Assembly (NCBI RefSeq): GCF_018406605.1 | Contig: NZ_AP024545.1 | Coordinates: 1,674,001-1,738,000 of the forward strand | Source: Noviluteimonas caseinilytica | GTDB taxonomy: Bacteria > Pseudomonadota > Gammaproteobacteria > Xanthomonadales > Xanthomonadaceae | Direction of reading: 5' to 3' | DNA: 64,000 nt | Part shown: piece after piece, positions 33,581-43,111 of the stretch | Numbering within the stretch: the stretch's first letter is position 1 | Layout of the letters: the number at the start of each line of letters is the position of its first letter | Translations under genes and position numbers: made by a program | The notes under the pieces: generated by a model | The model's database searches: none | Told to the model about the DNA's origin: nothing | What the model saw: the letters and a program-made list of their open reading frames with translations, nothing else

Positions 33581-35784
33581 CACTCCGCTCCGCGATGCGC
33601 GCGTTGCACGAACTTTGCCGCGTCTTCGAAGCCCGTCAGGCGCAGGCCGCGACGTTCCTGCCCGTCCTTGAAGAACAGCGACATCGGCGGGCCGATGATC
33701 CCGAAGCGCTGCATCAGCGCCTGGTCGGTCGCGTCGTTGGCGGTGACGTCGGCCTGCAGCAACACGTAATCGGACAGCGCGGCATGCACGTCCGGCCGGG
33801 TGAAGACGTACTTCTCCATCTCCTTGCAGCTCACGCACCAGTCCGCATAGAAGTCGAGCATCACCGGCTTGTTCGCGCTGCGCGCGGCGGCGATCTCGCG
33901 ATCCAGGTCCTCGACCGACTTGATGCGCTTGAACGCGATCGCTTCCGACCGCGCGCCCGTGACGCCGGCAAGGGGTTGCAGCGGATCGTGTCCGCCGGCG
34001 AATGCACCAAGCAATTCCGCCGCACCGACGACGCCGAGCACGAGCGCCGCGAAGCGCGCCGCCAGCCGTGCACGCGATGTCGTGCCCTGCGAAAACACCC
34101 ACGCCGCCGCCCCGAGCGCCAGCAATCCCCACAACGCGAGCGTCGCCGCCCCCGGCAACACGCGCGACAGCATCCAGATCGCAAGCCCGAGGAACACGAA
34201 ACCGAACACGCGTTGCACCGCGATCATCCACGGCCCGCTCGTCGGCATCCCGCGGCCCGCGGCCATGCCGAACGCGATCAACGGCGCGCCCATGCCCAGC
34301 GCCAGCAGGAACAATGCCGCGCCACCGAGCACCGGATCGCGCGCCTGCGCGATGTAGAGCACTGCGCCCATCAACGGCGGCGCGACGCACGGCCCGACGA
34401 TCAGCGCCGACAACGCGCCCATCGCCGCCACCCCCACCCACGAGCCACCGCGCTGGCGATCGCTCACCGCGCCCAGGCGCGCGCGCAATCCCGCGGGCAA
34501 TTGCAGTTCGTACAAACCGAACATCGACAACGACAGGATCACGAACAAGGCCGCGAAGGCGCCGAGCACCCACGCGTTCTGCATCCACGCCTGCAGGTTG
34601 GCCGCCGCGCCGAGCAATCCCGCGAGCACGCCGGCAATCGTGAACACCACCGCGCTCGCAAGTACGTACACCAGCGACAGCGAGAACGCGCGCGTCGCAC
34701 CGATGCGTTCGCCGCGGCCGGCGATGAGGCCCGACAGGATCGGCACCATCGGCAACACGCAGGGCGTGAACGCGAGGCCGAGCCCGTAGGCGAAGAACAG
34801 CAGCAACGTCCACGCGCGCTGCTTGCCGCCCAGGTCGCGCGCGAGGCGCTGGTCGGCGGCGAGGTTGTCGGCAGGCGTTGCAGCGGTCGCACCCGACACG
34901 GTGCCAGCGGGCAGCGACACCTGGATCGAACGCGTCATCACCGGATAGCAGATGCCTCCGGTCTGGCAGCCCTGGAACGACACGCGCAACGTGCCGTCCA
35001 CGGCATTCACGTGCGTGCGCTGCACGGCCACCGGCACTTCCACCTGGTCGAAGTACACGACCACGTCGCCGAAATGTTCGTCGCGATGCTGCGTGCCCTG
35101 CGGCCAGCGCGGCGCGCCGAGCGACAGGCCCTGGCCATCGAGCTTCAGCGTGGTCTTGTCGCGATAGAGGTAATACCCGCGCGCCGGCGTGAAGCGCAGC
35201 AGCAGCGCGTTGCCGCCGTCGGCGATCGCTTCCACCTTGAACGCCTGCTCGGGCGGAAGCGGTGCGGCATCGACCTGCGCGCCGCCCGCATCGCCGAACA
35301 ACGCGGAGGAGGCCGGCGCGCGCGCGCCGAGCAACGGTTCGACCGACGCCGAAGGCAATGCGACCTTGATCGTGCGCACCTGCGGTGGATAGCAGATGCC
35401 CGCGTCCGCGCAGCCCTGGTACTTCACCTTCAGCTCGACGCCTTGCGCCTCCGGCGCGATCGTGCCGCCATACGTCGCGATCAGCGCATCGCGGTAGATC
35501 TCCACGTCGCCGAAGAACTCGTCGTGCTTCGGATGCCCCTTCGGCATCGCGAGCGTTCCGCCATCGATGCCCTGCACGCCGATGCGCTGGCGATACAGGT
35601 AATAGCCGGGCGCAATCTTCCACGTCAGCTCGATGCGGTCGCGCGCGGGCGCGTCCACCGACAGCGCGAAGGCCTGGTCGACGGGCAGCAGGTCCTTTTC
35701 ATCGATCGCCCGCGCATCGCGCGCCACGCCCGACAACGCCAGGGCGCACAACGCGAGCAATGCGTTTCGAAGGTATTGCGTCAT
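33580..35784 (-). CDS. dsbD: Thiol:disulfide interchange protein DsbD with two N-terminal domains
   Basis: 734 residues, longer than E. coli DsbD (about 565). After a signal peptide come two DsbD-alpha-like domains, each with a Cys pair (KYQGCADAGICYPP and SFQGCQTGGICYP). These precede eight membrane helices with the Cys of FTPCVLPM and VGPCVAPP, and a C-terminal thioredoxin domain with WCVSCKEME. It transfers electrons from cytosolic thioredoxin to the periplasm. The ATG overlaps the cutA stop (ATGA). Confidence 0.93.
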   Translation of the reverse strand: MTQYLRNALLALCALALSGVARDARAIDEKDLLPVDQAFALSVDAPARDRIELTWKIAPGYYLYRQRIGVQGIDGGTLAMPKGHPKHDEFFGDVEIYRDALIATYGGTIAPEAQGVELKVKYQGCADAGICYPPQVRTIKVALPSASVEPLLGARAPASSALFGDAGGAQVDAAPLPPEQAFKVEAIADGGNALLLRFTPARGYYLYRDKTTLKLDGQGLSLGAPRWPQGTQHRDEHFGDVVVYFDQVEVPVAVQRTHVNAVDGTLRVSFQGCQTGGICYPVMTRSIQVSLPAGTVSGATAATPADNLAADQRLARDLGGKQRAWTLLLFFAYGLGLAFTPCVLPMVPILSGLIAGRGERIGATRAFSLSLVYVLASAVVFTIAGVLAGLLGAAANLQAWMQNAWVLGAFAALFVILSLSMFGLYELQLPAGLRARLGAVSDRQRGGSWVGVAAMGALSALIVGPCVAPPLMGAVLYIAQARDPVLGGAALFLLALGMGAPLIAFGMAAGRGMPTSGPWMIAVQRVFGFVFLGLAIWMLSRVLPGAATLALWGLLALGAAAWVFSQGTTSRARLAARFAALVLGVVGAAELLGAFAGGHDPLQPLAGVTGARSEAIAFKRIKSVEDLDREIAAARSANKPVMLDFYADWCVSCKEMEKYVFTRPDVHAALSDYVLLQADVTANDATDQALMQRFGIIGPPMSLFFKDGQERRGLRLTGFEDAAKFVQRAHRGAE

Positions 35785-36092
35785 TGCACTTCCCCGGCGA
35801 TCCACTGGAGGTAGGCCGGCAGGCCGGCGGCTTCGACCGCGATCAGCTCGGGCAGTTCGTAGGGATGCAGCGCCACTAGCCGGGCCTGCAGGTCCGGCAA
35901 TCGTTCGCGCGTGGTCTTGACCAGCAGCAGCACTTCATCGGCGCGCTCGACCCGGCCTTGCCAGCGATATGTCGAACGCAACCCCGGCAACACGTTGACG
36001 CAGGCGGCCAGGCGTTCGCCCACCAGCGCATCGGCGATGCGTTGCGCGGTGTCGGCATCGGGGCAGGTGCTGAGGCAGAGCAGGGCGGTCAC
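35781..36092 (-). CDS. cutA: Divalent-cation tolerance protein CutA
   Basis: 103 residues of the CutA1 family: CPDADTAQRIADALVGERLAACVNVLPG, YRWQGRVERADEVLLLVKTT and HPYELPELIAV are all present. It forms a trimer; a metal-tolerance role is reported in E. coli, but the molecular function is debated. GTG 36092 gives the usual length; ATG 36137 would add 15 atypical residues. Neither has a clear SD. It precedes dsbD in an operon, as in enterobacteria. Confidence 0.88.
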   Translation of the reverse strand: MTALLCLSTCPDADTAQRIADALVGERLAACVNVLPGLRSTYRWQGRVERADEVLLLVKTTRERLPDLQARLVALHPYELPELIAVEAAGLPAYLQWIAGEVQ

Positions 36093-36171
36093 GGGGCGGC
36101 CACGGATGGGGGCCGCATAGGGTAACCGCGCGGGCACGGCGGCCCGCGGGACGCAGCGGTCTGCGCAGTCG

Positions 36172-36600
36172 TCAGTCCAGCGTTTCGTAATACGCGTCGC
36201 TGGTCATCAGCGAACGCGTACGCGGGCGGCCGGTGCGCTGGCTCGCCAGTTCTTCCATCAGCTCGACCAGGGCGAGGCGCGCGCGCACTGGCGCTTCGCG
36301 GAAGGCCATGAGTAATCGCTGCTCGAGCGAATCGTCGACCAGCAGCGCGTCCACCGCCGACACCGAATCCAGCACCGTGTCCCGCGATGGCGCCATCTGC
36401 CCGCGTCCGGTGGCGAGCCATTCGAACTGCACGCCGGTCACCATCGCGATTTCGCGCAGGTGCTTGACGCTCGGGTTCTTGCCTTGCGGCGCTTCCCAAT
36501 GGCTCACCGCGCTGCGTTGCACGCCCACGGCCTGCGCAAGCTGCGTCTGGGACATGGCGGCATGGCGGCGAGCCAGGCGGATGCGTTGTTGGGACGTCAT
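36172..36600 (-). CDS. XRE-family transcriptional regulator
   Basis: 142 residues. The N-terminal helix-turn-helix (AAMSQTQLAQAVGVQRSAVSHWE, then PSVKHLREIAMVTGVQFEWLATG) resembles stand-alone phage-like regulators. The C-terminal region (SLEQRLLMAFREAPVRARLALVELMEELA) is helical and probably dimerises. A TTG start at 36615 is possible; ATG 36600 is preferred. Its target is unknown. It faces away from a 556-bp intergenic region that precedes groES. Confidence 0.8.
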   Translation of the reverse strand: MTSQQRIRLARRHAAMSQTQLAQAVGVQRSAVSHWEAPQGKNPSVKHLREIAMVTGVQFEWLATGRGQMAPSRDTVLDSVSAVDALLVDDSLEQRLLMAFREAPVRARLALVELMEELASQRTGRPRTRSLMTSDAYYETLD

Positions 36601-36759
36601 TGGGTGGGTCGACAACTCTGTGCGATGTAACGGTGGAAGGAAGTTTCAGCGGCTGTGAAGGCGTTATCGGCACGTTAAACCCGGGAACAGTCGTGGGGAT
36701 AGCGAAGAAGCCAACAATAGTCACCCCGTGAATGATAATGGCCGCATCCTGTCTACTTT

Positions 36760-37006
36760 TGGTAGCGGGCACGGTCACCACCGGGGCGGGCGCGAGGCGG
36801 GGCGCGGCTCTGGCTACCATCCGACAGCGCTTTTTGCCTGCCACCAGTCTTCACAACCTGCGACGGCGTCCGCAAGCTGCGCCCTCGTCGAACGGAATTT
36901 CGGCAGCAAGGGACTGGGAGCGGGGGAGCGGCGAAGGAACGCCAGCCACGGATCGGCACCCGTCACTCCGGGGGCGCGCACGGCATCGTGTGCGCCCTTT
37001 CTTTTT
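36760..37006 (+). ncRNA. Candidate small RNA ending at a strong terminator
   Basis: The 556-bp gap between the XRE regulator and groES (36601-37156) has no convincing protein frame. On the + strand it ends in a strong intrinsic terminator (36972-37006) with no gene to serve. Upstream, GGTAGC and GGCTACC can pair, and CGCC/GGCG elements can fold. Start near 36760 is a guess. I compared it with 6S RNA, 4.5S RNA, tmRNA, RNase P RNA and common riboswitches from memory and saw no match. Confidence 0.4.
36972..37006 (+). terminator. Strong intrinsic terminator upstream of groES promoter
   Basis: Ten-bp stem (GGGCGCGCAC with GTGTGCGCCC, one G-U pair), six-nt loop, then the tract TTTCTTTTT. It lies on the + strand only 5 nt before the -35 of the groES heat-shock promoter. 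No annotated + strand gene precedes it within the gap, so it either ends an unknown transcript or insulates groES. Confidence 0.85.
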
Positions 37007-37010
37007 GCCT

Positions 37011-37039
37011 CTTGAAAGCACCAGGGGCTTTCCCCAACT
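37011..37039 (+). promoter_or_regulatory. Sigma32-type heat-shock promoter of groES-groEL
   Basis: -35 CTTGAAA and -10 CCCCAACT, spaced by 14-15 nt, close to the sigma32 consensus CTTGAAA-N13/17-CCCCATNT. The transcript would start near 37047 with a 110-nt leader before groES. Confidence 0.75.
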
Positions 37040-37081
37040 CCCTCCCCGTCCCGGCGCGCCGGGCCTTTTCGTGTCGCGGTT

Positions 37082-37108
37082 TTGGCAGTCGGGTCCCCGG
37101 ACTGCTAA
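37082..37108 (+). promoter_or_regulatory. CIRCE-like HrcA operator (variant)
   Basis: TTGGCAGTC-N9-GACTGCTAA. The CIRCE consensus is TTAGCACTC-N9-GAGTGCTAA; the nine-nt spacer and arm length are kept and one change in each arm is compensatory (C to G in the left, G to C in the right). It lies between the heat-shock promoter and groES, where HrcA would repress. Confidence 0.6.
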
Positions 37109-37156
37109 GCTTCGCGCCCTTTCCCCAATCGACTCAACGACTTGCGAGGGTTGTCA

Positions 37157-37444
37157 ATGAACATCAAGCCGCTCTACGACCGCGTTGTCATCAAGCGCAT
37201 GGAAGAAGAAAAAATCTCCGCCGGCGGCATCGTCATCCCCGACTCCGCCACCGAAAAGCCGATCAAGGGCGAAGTCGTCGCCGTCGGCGACGGCAAGGTC
37301 CTCGACAACGGCTCCGTCCGCGCGCCGAAGGTCAAGGCCGGCGACAAGGTCCTGTTCGGCAAGTACAGCGGCACGGAAGTGAAGCTGGATGGCACCGAGT
37401 ACCTGGTCGTGAAGGAAGACGACATCCTCGCCGTCCTCGGCTGA
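37157..37444 (+). CDS. groES: Co-chaperonin GroES
   Basis: 95 residues, full length. It forms the seven-subunit lid of the GroEL folding chamber. MNIKPLYDRVVIKRMEEE, the mobile-loop EKISAGGIVIPDSA and the C-terminal EYLVVKEDDILAVLG are canonical. ATG 37157 is favoured over an upstream start at 37142. Transcribed with groEL, 56 nt downstream. Confidence 0.98.
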   Translation: MNIKPLYDRVVIKRMEEEKISAGGIVIPDSATEKPIKGEVVAVGDGKVLDNGSVRAPKVKAGDKVLFGKYSGTEVKLDGTEYLVVKEDDILAVLG

Positions 37445-37500
37445 GCGTCGTTTCCGCACAACAAGCAATCACAAGAATTCTTCTACTGAGGTAATCCGCA

Positions 37501-39138
<1,638 letters not shown>

Positions 39139-39180
39139 GAGCGCAAAGCGCATCCAGATCCAGGCAGTCCAGGTAACGCA

Positions 39181-39206
39181 GAAAGGCCCGCGCAAGCGGG
39201 CCTTTC
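39181..39206 (+). terminator. GroEL operon terminator
   Basis: Eleven-bp stem (GAAAGGCCCGC with GCGGGCCTTTC) and a GCAA loop, followed by TCGTTGT, 42 nt after the groEL stop. The symmetric A/T ends allow it to work in both directions, also for the convergent TIGR03118 gene. Confidence 0.85.
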
Positions 39207-39212
39207 TCGTTG

Positions 39213-39252
39213 TCCCCCTTCCCGCCCCGCGGGGAGGGCAGGGGAGGGGACG
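39213..39252. repeat. GC-rich REP-like inverted repeat
   Basis: CCCCCTTCCC, then CCCCGCGGGG, then AGGGCAGGGGAGGGG: a GC-rich dyad of the kind scattered in Lysobacter and Xanthomonas intergenic regions. A related hairpin is at 57210-57233. Confidence 0.5.
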
Positions 39253-39273
39253 CTCCGATCGCCGTAACCTCAC

Positions 39274-40371
39274 TCAAGGCGCATGCGTAAAGTCGATGCG
39301 CCCATACAACCCGTGCTCCTCGTCGTTCGGCCCCGACGCAAAGAACAACGTATCCACCGGCTGGTCGCTCAGCCCGTTGCCGAACTGCATGCCCCACAAC
39401 CCGTCGACGTAGATCGACGAACCGTCGCGATGCCGCAGGTTGCCCAGCAACGTGCCCGACGACGCCCCGTACGCATTGATCTTCCCGTCGCCGAAATTCC
39501 CGACGAGCAGCGCGTTGTGGAACGTCCCGAACGCCGCCGGCGCGAGCGCGAGGCCCCACGGCGCATTGAGCGCACCGCGCGTGGCGATGCGTCGCGCGAA
39601 CTTCCCGTTCGGCTTGAACACGCTCACGAAGCCGCACCCGGCGCAGCGCACTTCGTCGGACATCGTCGCGTCCTGCTTGGCATAGGTGACGTAGATGTCG
39701 CCGTTGATCGCCTGGATGCCGAACGGCGCATAGCCCTTCGGGATGCCCGGATCCTTGAACGCGCCGGTGGCCAGCGTCACCGGTTTGAAGTTGCTGTCGA
39801 ACACATCCACGCGCGCGTGGAAGAAGTCGGTGGCGTAGATCAACTGCGTCAGGCCGTCGCCGCTCAACGCCAGGCCCTTGTAGTTCGTGCCGTCGGCCGA
39901 GTGGTTGATCATGCGGATCGCATGCGTGACATCCACCGCGGGCGACCAGGCGGCGATCACGCCCTGTTCGGTGGCGAACAGGAAGCGCGCGGGCCCGCTC
40001 AATGCCCCCTGCGTCACCACGAACGCATTCGAACCGTTGAACACGATGCCGGTGGGATTGCCGCCGGTCGTCATCGTGGGCGAAGGAATCGCGACGACGA
40101 GCGACTGCACGACCCCGTCGCCGTCGTACAGCGTGGACACCATCCCGTCGGCGGCGGACACCCACACGAAGCCGAACGGATTGAACGCAACCCCCCACCC
40201 GTTCACCAGGTTGGGATCGACGTGCGCGGCGGGGATGGTGCCGTCGGACACGAGGTTGCGGACCTTGTAGTAACCATCCACGGCCAGCGCGGAAGGCGCG
40301 GCCGCTGCAAGCACCAGGGCGAGGCCGACGGCGCATGCGGCGCGCCGGCGATGTCGGAAGAGCAGGGACAT
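39274..40371 (-). CDS. TIGR03118 family secreted protein
   Basis: 365 residues. Sec signal peptide (AACAVGLALVLAAAAPSALA) then a mostly beta domain with repeated NGWGVAFNPFG, GNPTGIVFNG, and NAPWGLALAPAAFG segments, typical of TIGR03118 and suggestive of a beta-propeller. Function unknown. AGGAG precedes the ATG 40371. The divergent ECF sigma gene may control it (see the TTGAACC sites). Confidence 0.88.
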   Translation of the reverse strand: MSLLFRHRRRAACAVGLALVLAAAAPSALAVDGYYKVRNLVSDGTIPAAHVDPNLVNGWGVAFNPFGFVWVSAADGMVSTLYDGDGVVQSLVVAIPSPTMTTGGNPTGIVFNGSNAFVVTQGALSGPARFLFATEQGVIAAWSPAVDVTHAIRMINHSADGTNYKGLALSGDGLTQLIYATDFFHARVDVFDSNFKPVTLATGAFKDPGIPKGYAPFGIQAINGDIYVTYAKQDATMSDEVRCAGCGFVSVFKPNGKFARRIATRGALNAPWGLALAPAAFGTFHNALLVGNFGDGKINAYGASSGTLLGNLRHRDGSSIYVDGLWGMQFGNGLSDQPVDTLFFASGPNDEEHGLYGRIDFTHAP

Positions 40372-40469
40372 GGCAGGACTCCTGCGGAAGTGGGGGATTG
40401 GGAATGGCTGCGGCGCCGGGGCGTGGCCCGTGTTTCGCCGCGCGCATGCATCCCGTCGCGGCGCCGCTT

Positions 40470-40540
40470 GGTTCAACCCAACGACACCCTCACGCCCGCG
40501 CAACGCGCCGGGGCCTGCAATCGCCGCCGTCGATTGAACC
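40470..40540. promoter_or_regulatory. Inverted TTGAACC pair between TIGR03118 and ECF sigma genes
   Basis: GGTTCAA (40470-40476) and TTGAACC (40534-40540) are reverse complements and point outward toward the two divergent genes. Each is followed 18-19 nt later by ATGCA and then GCGC. They look like -35 elements of two promoters read by the same ECF factor. Speculative; the -10 part does not match a classic ECF motif. Confidence 0.35.
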
Positions 40541-40587
40541 GACCGACCCGCGCGCAGGCATGCACTGCGCATCCCGGAGGTCTGCCC

Positions 40588-41172
40588 ATGCCGCGTCCCG
40601 TGCCCGAAGGCGAAACCCACCGCATCGCGATGGACGATGTCGACCTGCTCGGCCTCGTGGCGATGGAGGACATGCACGCGTTCGAAGCGCTCTATCGCGC
40701 CTACGCGCCGCGCCTGCGCCGCTTCCTGCGCGGCGTGCTGCGCCAGCACGCGCTGGTGGACGAAGTGCTCGACGACACGATGCTGGTCGCATGGCGCAAG
40801 GCGCACACGTTCGACGCGAGTTCGCAGGTGTCGACGTGGCTGTTCGCGATCGCGTACCGCCAGGCGATGAAGGCCGTGCGGCGCAGCGACATGCCGCTGC
40901 CCGATCCGCGCGACGAACCACGCGCGCCGAGCGACACCGAACCCGACGGCACGATGCAACGCCACCAGTTGCGCGCGCGCCTGGACGCGACGATCGCGCA
41001 ACTCACGCCGGAACATCGCGCGGTGATCGAGCTGACCTACTTCCACGGGCATGGCTGCAAGGAGATCGCCGAGATCGTCGGGTGCCCCGTGGCCACGGTG
41101 AAGACGCGCATGTTCTACGCGCGCCGCCGCATGAAGACCTTGCTCGGCGATGCCGGGGCGGAGGCACTGTGA
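40588..41172 (+). CDS. ECF-type RNA polymerase sigma factor
   Basis: 194 residues. Region 2 (AFEALYRAYAPRLRRFL, DEVLDDTMLVAWRKAHTF, STWLFAIAYRQAMK) and region 4 (LTPEHRAVIELTYFHGHGCKEIAEI, CPVATVKTRMFYARRRMK) are complete. It would direct transcription in response to an envelope signal. CCGGAGG lies 8 nt before the ATG. Its stop overlaps the start of the anti-sigma gene (GTGA). Confidence 0.93.
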   Translation: MPRPVPEGETHRIAMDDVDLLGLVAMEDMHAFEALYRAYAPRLRRFLRGVLRQHALVDEVLDDTMLVAWRKAHTFDASSQVSTWLFAIAYRQAMKAVRRSDMPLPDPRDEPRAPSDTEPDGTMQRHQLRARLDATIAQLTPEHRAVIELTYFHGHGCKEIAEIVGCPVATVKTRMFYARRRMKTLLGDAGAEAL

Positions 41173-41840
41173 ACGGTCGCGTGCTCTCCTTCGAAGGGCG
41201 CGGGCATCGCGCCATCGCCTTGCTGCTGCCGTGGTACGCCAACGGCACGTTGTCGCAGGACGAACACCTGCGCGTGCAAGCGCACCTCGCCGAATGCGCC
41301 GCATGCCGGCAGGACGTGGAGGCGATGCGCACGCTGATCGACGACGGTCCGGCGCACGTCGAGGCCCCCGATGTCGATCGCGACTGGCAGCGCCTGCGCG
41401 GTCGCCTGCATGCCACGCAACGCGCGCCGGTCTTGCGCGCTCGCTGGCCGCGCCTGCGCACGGCCTGGCGCGGGACCTTGCCGTGGACGCGCATCGCGTT
41501 GGGCGCGCAGGCGGCGATGCTAGTCCTGCTGGGCGTGTTCGCGTTCCGGCGGGAAACCGCGCCGGACGCGCCGTTCGCCTATCGCACGCTGTCCGCGCCC
41601 ACGGTGGCGGCGAACAAGGCCGACCGCGTGCTGGTCGTCTTCGATTCGCGCCTGACGGAAGCGCAGTTGCGCGCATTGCTGGCGCAGGTGCACGGCCGCA
41701 TCGTCGACGGCCCGAACGAAGCCGGCGCTTTCCTCATCGCGACCGACCCCGGCCAGTCGCAGAGCGTGCGTGATGCGTTGCGTGCTTCGCCCGGCGTGGA
41801 AATCGCCGAGCTGCTGGCGCCGGCGGAGACACGCGAGTGA
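41169..41840 (+). CDS. Zinc-finger anti-sigma factor with prodomain-like periplasmic tail
   Basis: 223 residues. Cytosolic zinc-binding anti-sigma domain with H39-x3-C43-x2-C46 (HLAECAAC). One membrane helix follows at about 107-127 (WTRIALGAQAAMLVLLGVFAF). The periplasmic residues 152-217 (VLVVFDSRLTEAQLRALLAQ, SVRDALRASPGVEIAEL) resemble a subtilisin-prodomain/fervidolysin-like fold. It should hold the upstream sigma factor inactive. GTG start overlaps the sigma stop; its own stop overlaps the subtilase start. Confidence 0.85.
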   Translation: MNGRVLSFEGRGHRAIALLLPWYANGTLSQDEHLRVQAHLAECAACRQDVEAMRTLIDDGPAHVEAPDVDRDWQRLRGRLHATQRAPVLRARWPRLRTAWRGTLPWTRIALGAQAAMLVLLGVFAFRRETAPDAPFAYRTLSAPTVAANKADRVLVVFDSRLTEAQLRALLAQVHGRIVDGPNEAGAFLIATDPGQSQSVRDALRASPGVEIAELLAPAETRE

Positions 41841-43102
41841 TGCGCGCGCTTGCCGCCTTGCTGCTCGGTCTCGCGTTCGCGCTGTGCAGCGTCGCGCGTG
41901 CGGGTCCACCCGACGTGGAAGCGCGGCAACTCCTCGTGATGCTGCGCGCGCCCGCCGTCCACGATCGTCCGGACACCGCGTACGCAGGCGATTACCGGAA
42001 CGCGCCGGGCCACGCCGCGCGCGCCCGCATCGCGCAACGCCTCGCCACCGCGCATGGCCTCACGATGCGTACCGACTGGCCGATGCCGGCGCTCGGTCTG
42101 GATTGCTTCGTGCTCGAAGCGCCGGATGCCGCGTCCGTGGCCGCGGCCGTCGCGGCACTCGCGCAGGACCCGCGGGTGGAATCGGTGCAGGCGATGCAAC
42201 GCTTCGAAGTGCTGGGTGCGAAGGCGCCCGGTGATCCACTCTCGCCCGCGCAACCGGTGATCGCCCAATGGCGCCTGCAGGAACTGCATGCGTTCACGAC
42301 GGGCAAGGGCGTGTCGGTTGCCGTGATCGATACGGGCGTCGCTTCGACGCATCCCGATCTGAAGGGCCAGGTCGTCGTGTCCCGGGATTTCATCAACGAC
42401 AAGCCCACGAACACCATCGCGGAAGCGCACGGCACCGAAGTCGCCGGCCTCATCGCCGCCCGCGCCGACAATCGCCTCGGCATCGCAGGCGTGGCACCCG
42501 GCGCGCGCCTGTATGCGTTGCGCGCCTGTCGCGAAGACGGACCGCGGGGCGTGGCGCACTGCAGCAGCTTCACGCTCGCCAAGGCGTTGCAGTTCTCGAT
42601 CGAGCAGCGCGTGCGCGTCCTCAACCTCAGCCTGTCGGGGCCGCCCGACGTGTTGCTCGCGCGCCTGATCGACGTGGCGCTGCGCAACGGCGCCAACGTG
42701 GTCGCGGCGGTGGATGCGCGCGCGGCCGACGGCGGGTTTCCTGCTTCCCATCGGGATGTGCTGGCGGTCGCTGGCGATGCGCGACAGGAGGTCGCCTTCG
42801 CCGCCGTCGTGGCCCCGGCCACCGCGCTGCCGACGACGACGGCGGACGGCGGCTGGGGCCTCGTCGACGGCGCATCGTTCGCCGCGGCCCAGGTCAGCGG
42901 CCTGGTGGCGCTGCTGCGCCAGCGTGCGCCCCGCGCCGGCAGCGCCTTCCTGCGTGACGCGGTCGCACCGCCGGCTGCGCTAGGCTCCGGGCCGGCGCGT
43001 CCCCACCCGGTCGACGCCTGTGCCGCCGTCGCGCGCGCGCAACGCGCCTGCGCCTGCGGTTGCGGGTCCCGTGCGATCGCGGAGGAGTCGTCGCGCCACT
43101 GA
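41840..43102 (+). CDS. Secreted S8 subtilisin-like peptidase (atypical oxyanion motif)
   Basis: 420 residues. Signal peptide (1-22), prodomain-like region (about 27-125), then the catalytic core with Asp164 (AVIDTGV), His198 (HGTEVAG) and Ser346 (GASFAAAQ). The segment where subtilases have the oxyanion AAGN reads AAVD, so the key Asn appears replaced. A Cys-rich tail ends the protein (ACACGCGS). It may be a slow or specialised protease. The start overlaps the anti-sigma stop (TGATG), so the three genes form one operon. Confidence 0.88.
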   Translation: MRALAALLLGLAFALCSVARAGPPDVEARQLLVMLRAPAVHDRPDTAYAGDYRNAPGHAARARIAQRLATAHGLTMRTDWPMPALGLDCFVLEAPDAASVAAAVAALAQDPRVESVQAMQRFEVLGAKAPGDPLSPAQPVIAQWRLQELHAFTTGKGVSVAVIDTGVASTHPDLKGQVVVSRDFINDKPTNTIAEAHGTEVAGLIAARADNRLGIAGVAPGARLYALRACREDGPRGVAHCSSFTLAKALQFSIEQRVRVLNLSLSGPPDVLLARLIDVALRNGANVVAAVDARAADGGFPASHRDVLAVAGDARQEVAFAAVVAPATALPTTTADGGWGLVDGASFAAAQVSGLVALLRQRAPRAGSAFLRDAVAPPAALGSGPARPHPVDACAAVARAQRACACGCGSRAIAEESSRH

Positions 43103-43111
43103 GAGCGCGCG

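Noticed and set aside
36728..36742. GTGAATGATAATGG as a Fur box
   Set aside because: Only a half match to the consensus and no iron gene is adjacent.
36732..37160. 142-codon + strand open frame upstream of groES
   Set aside because: Pro/Arg-rich, no SD, no similarity, and crosses the intrinsic terminator and the groES promoter.
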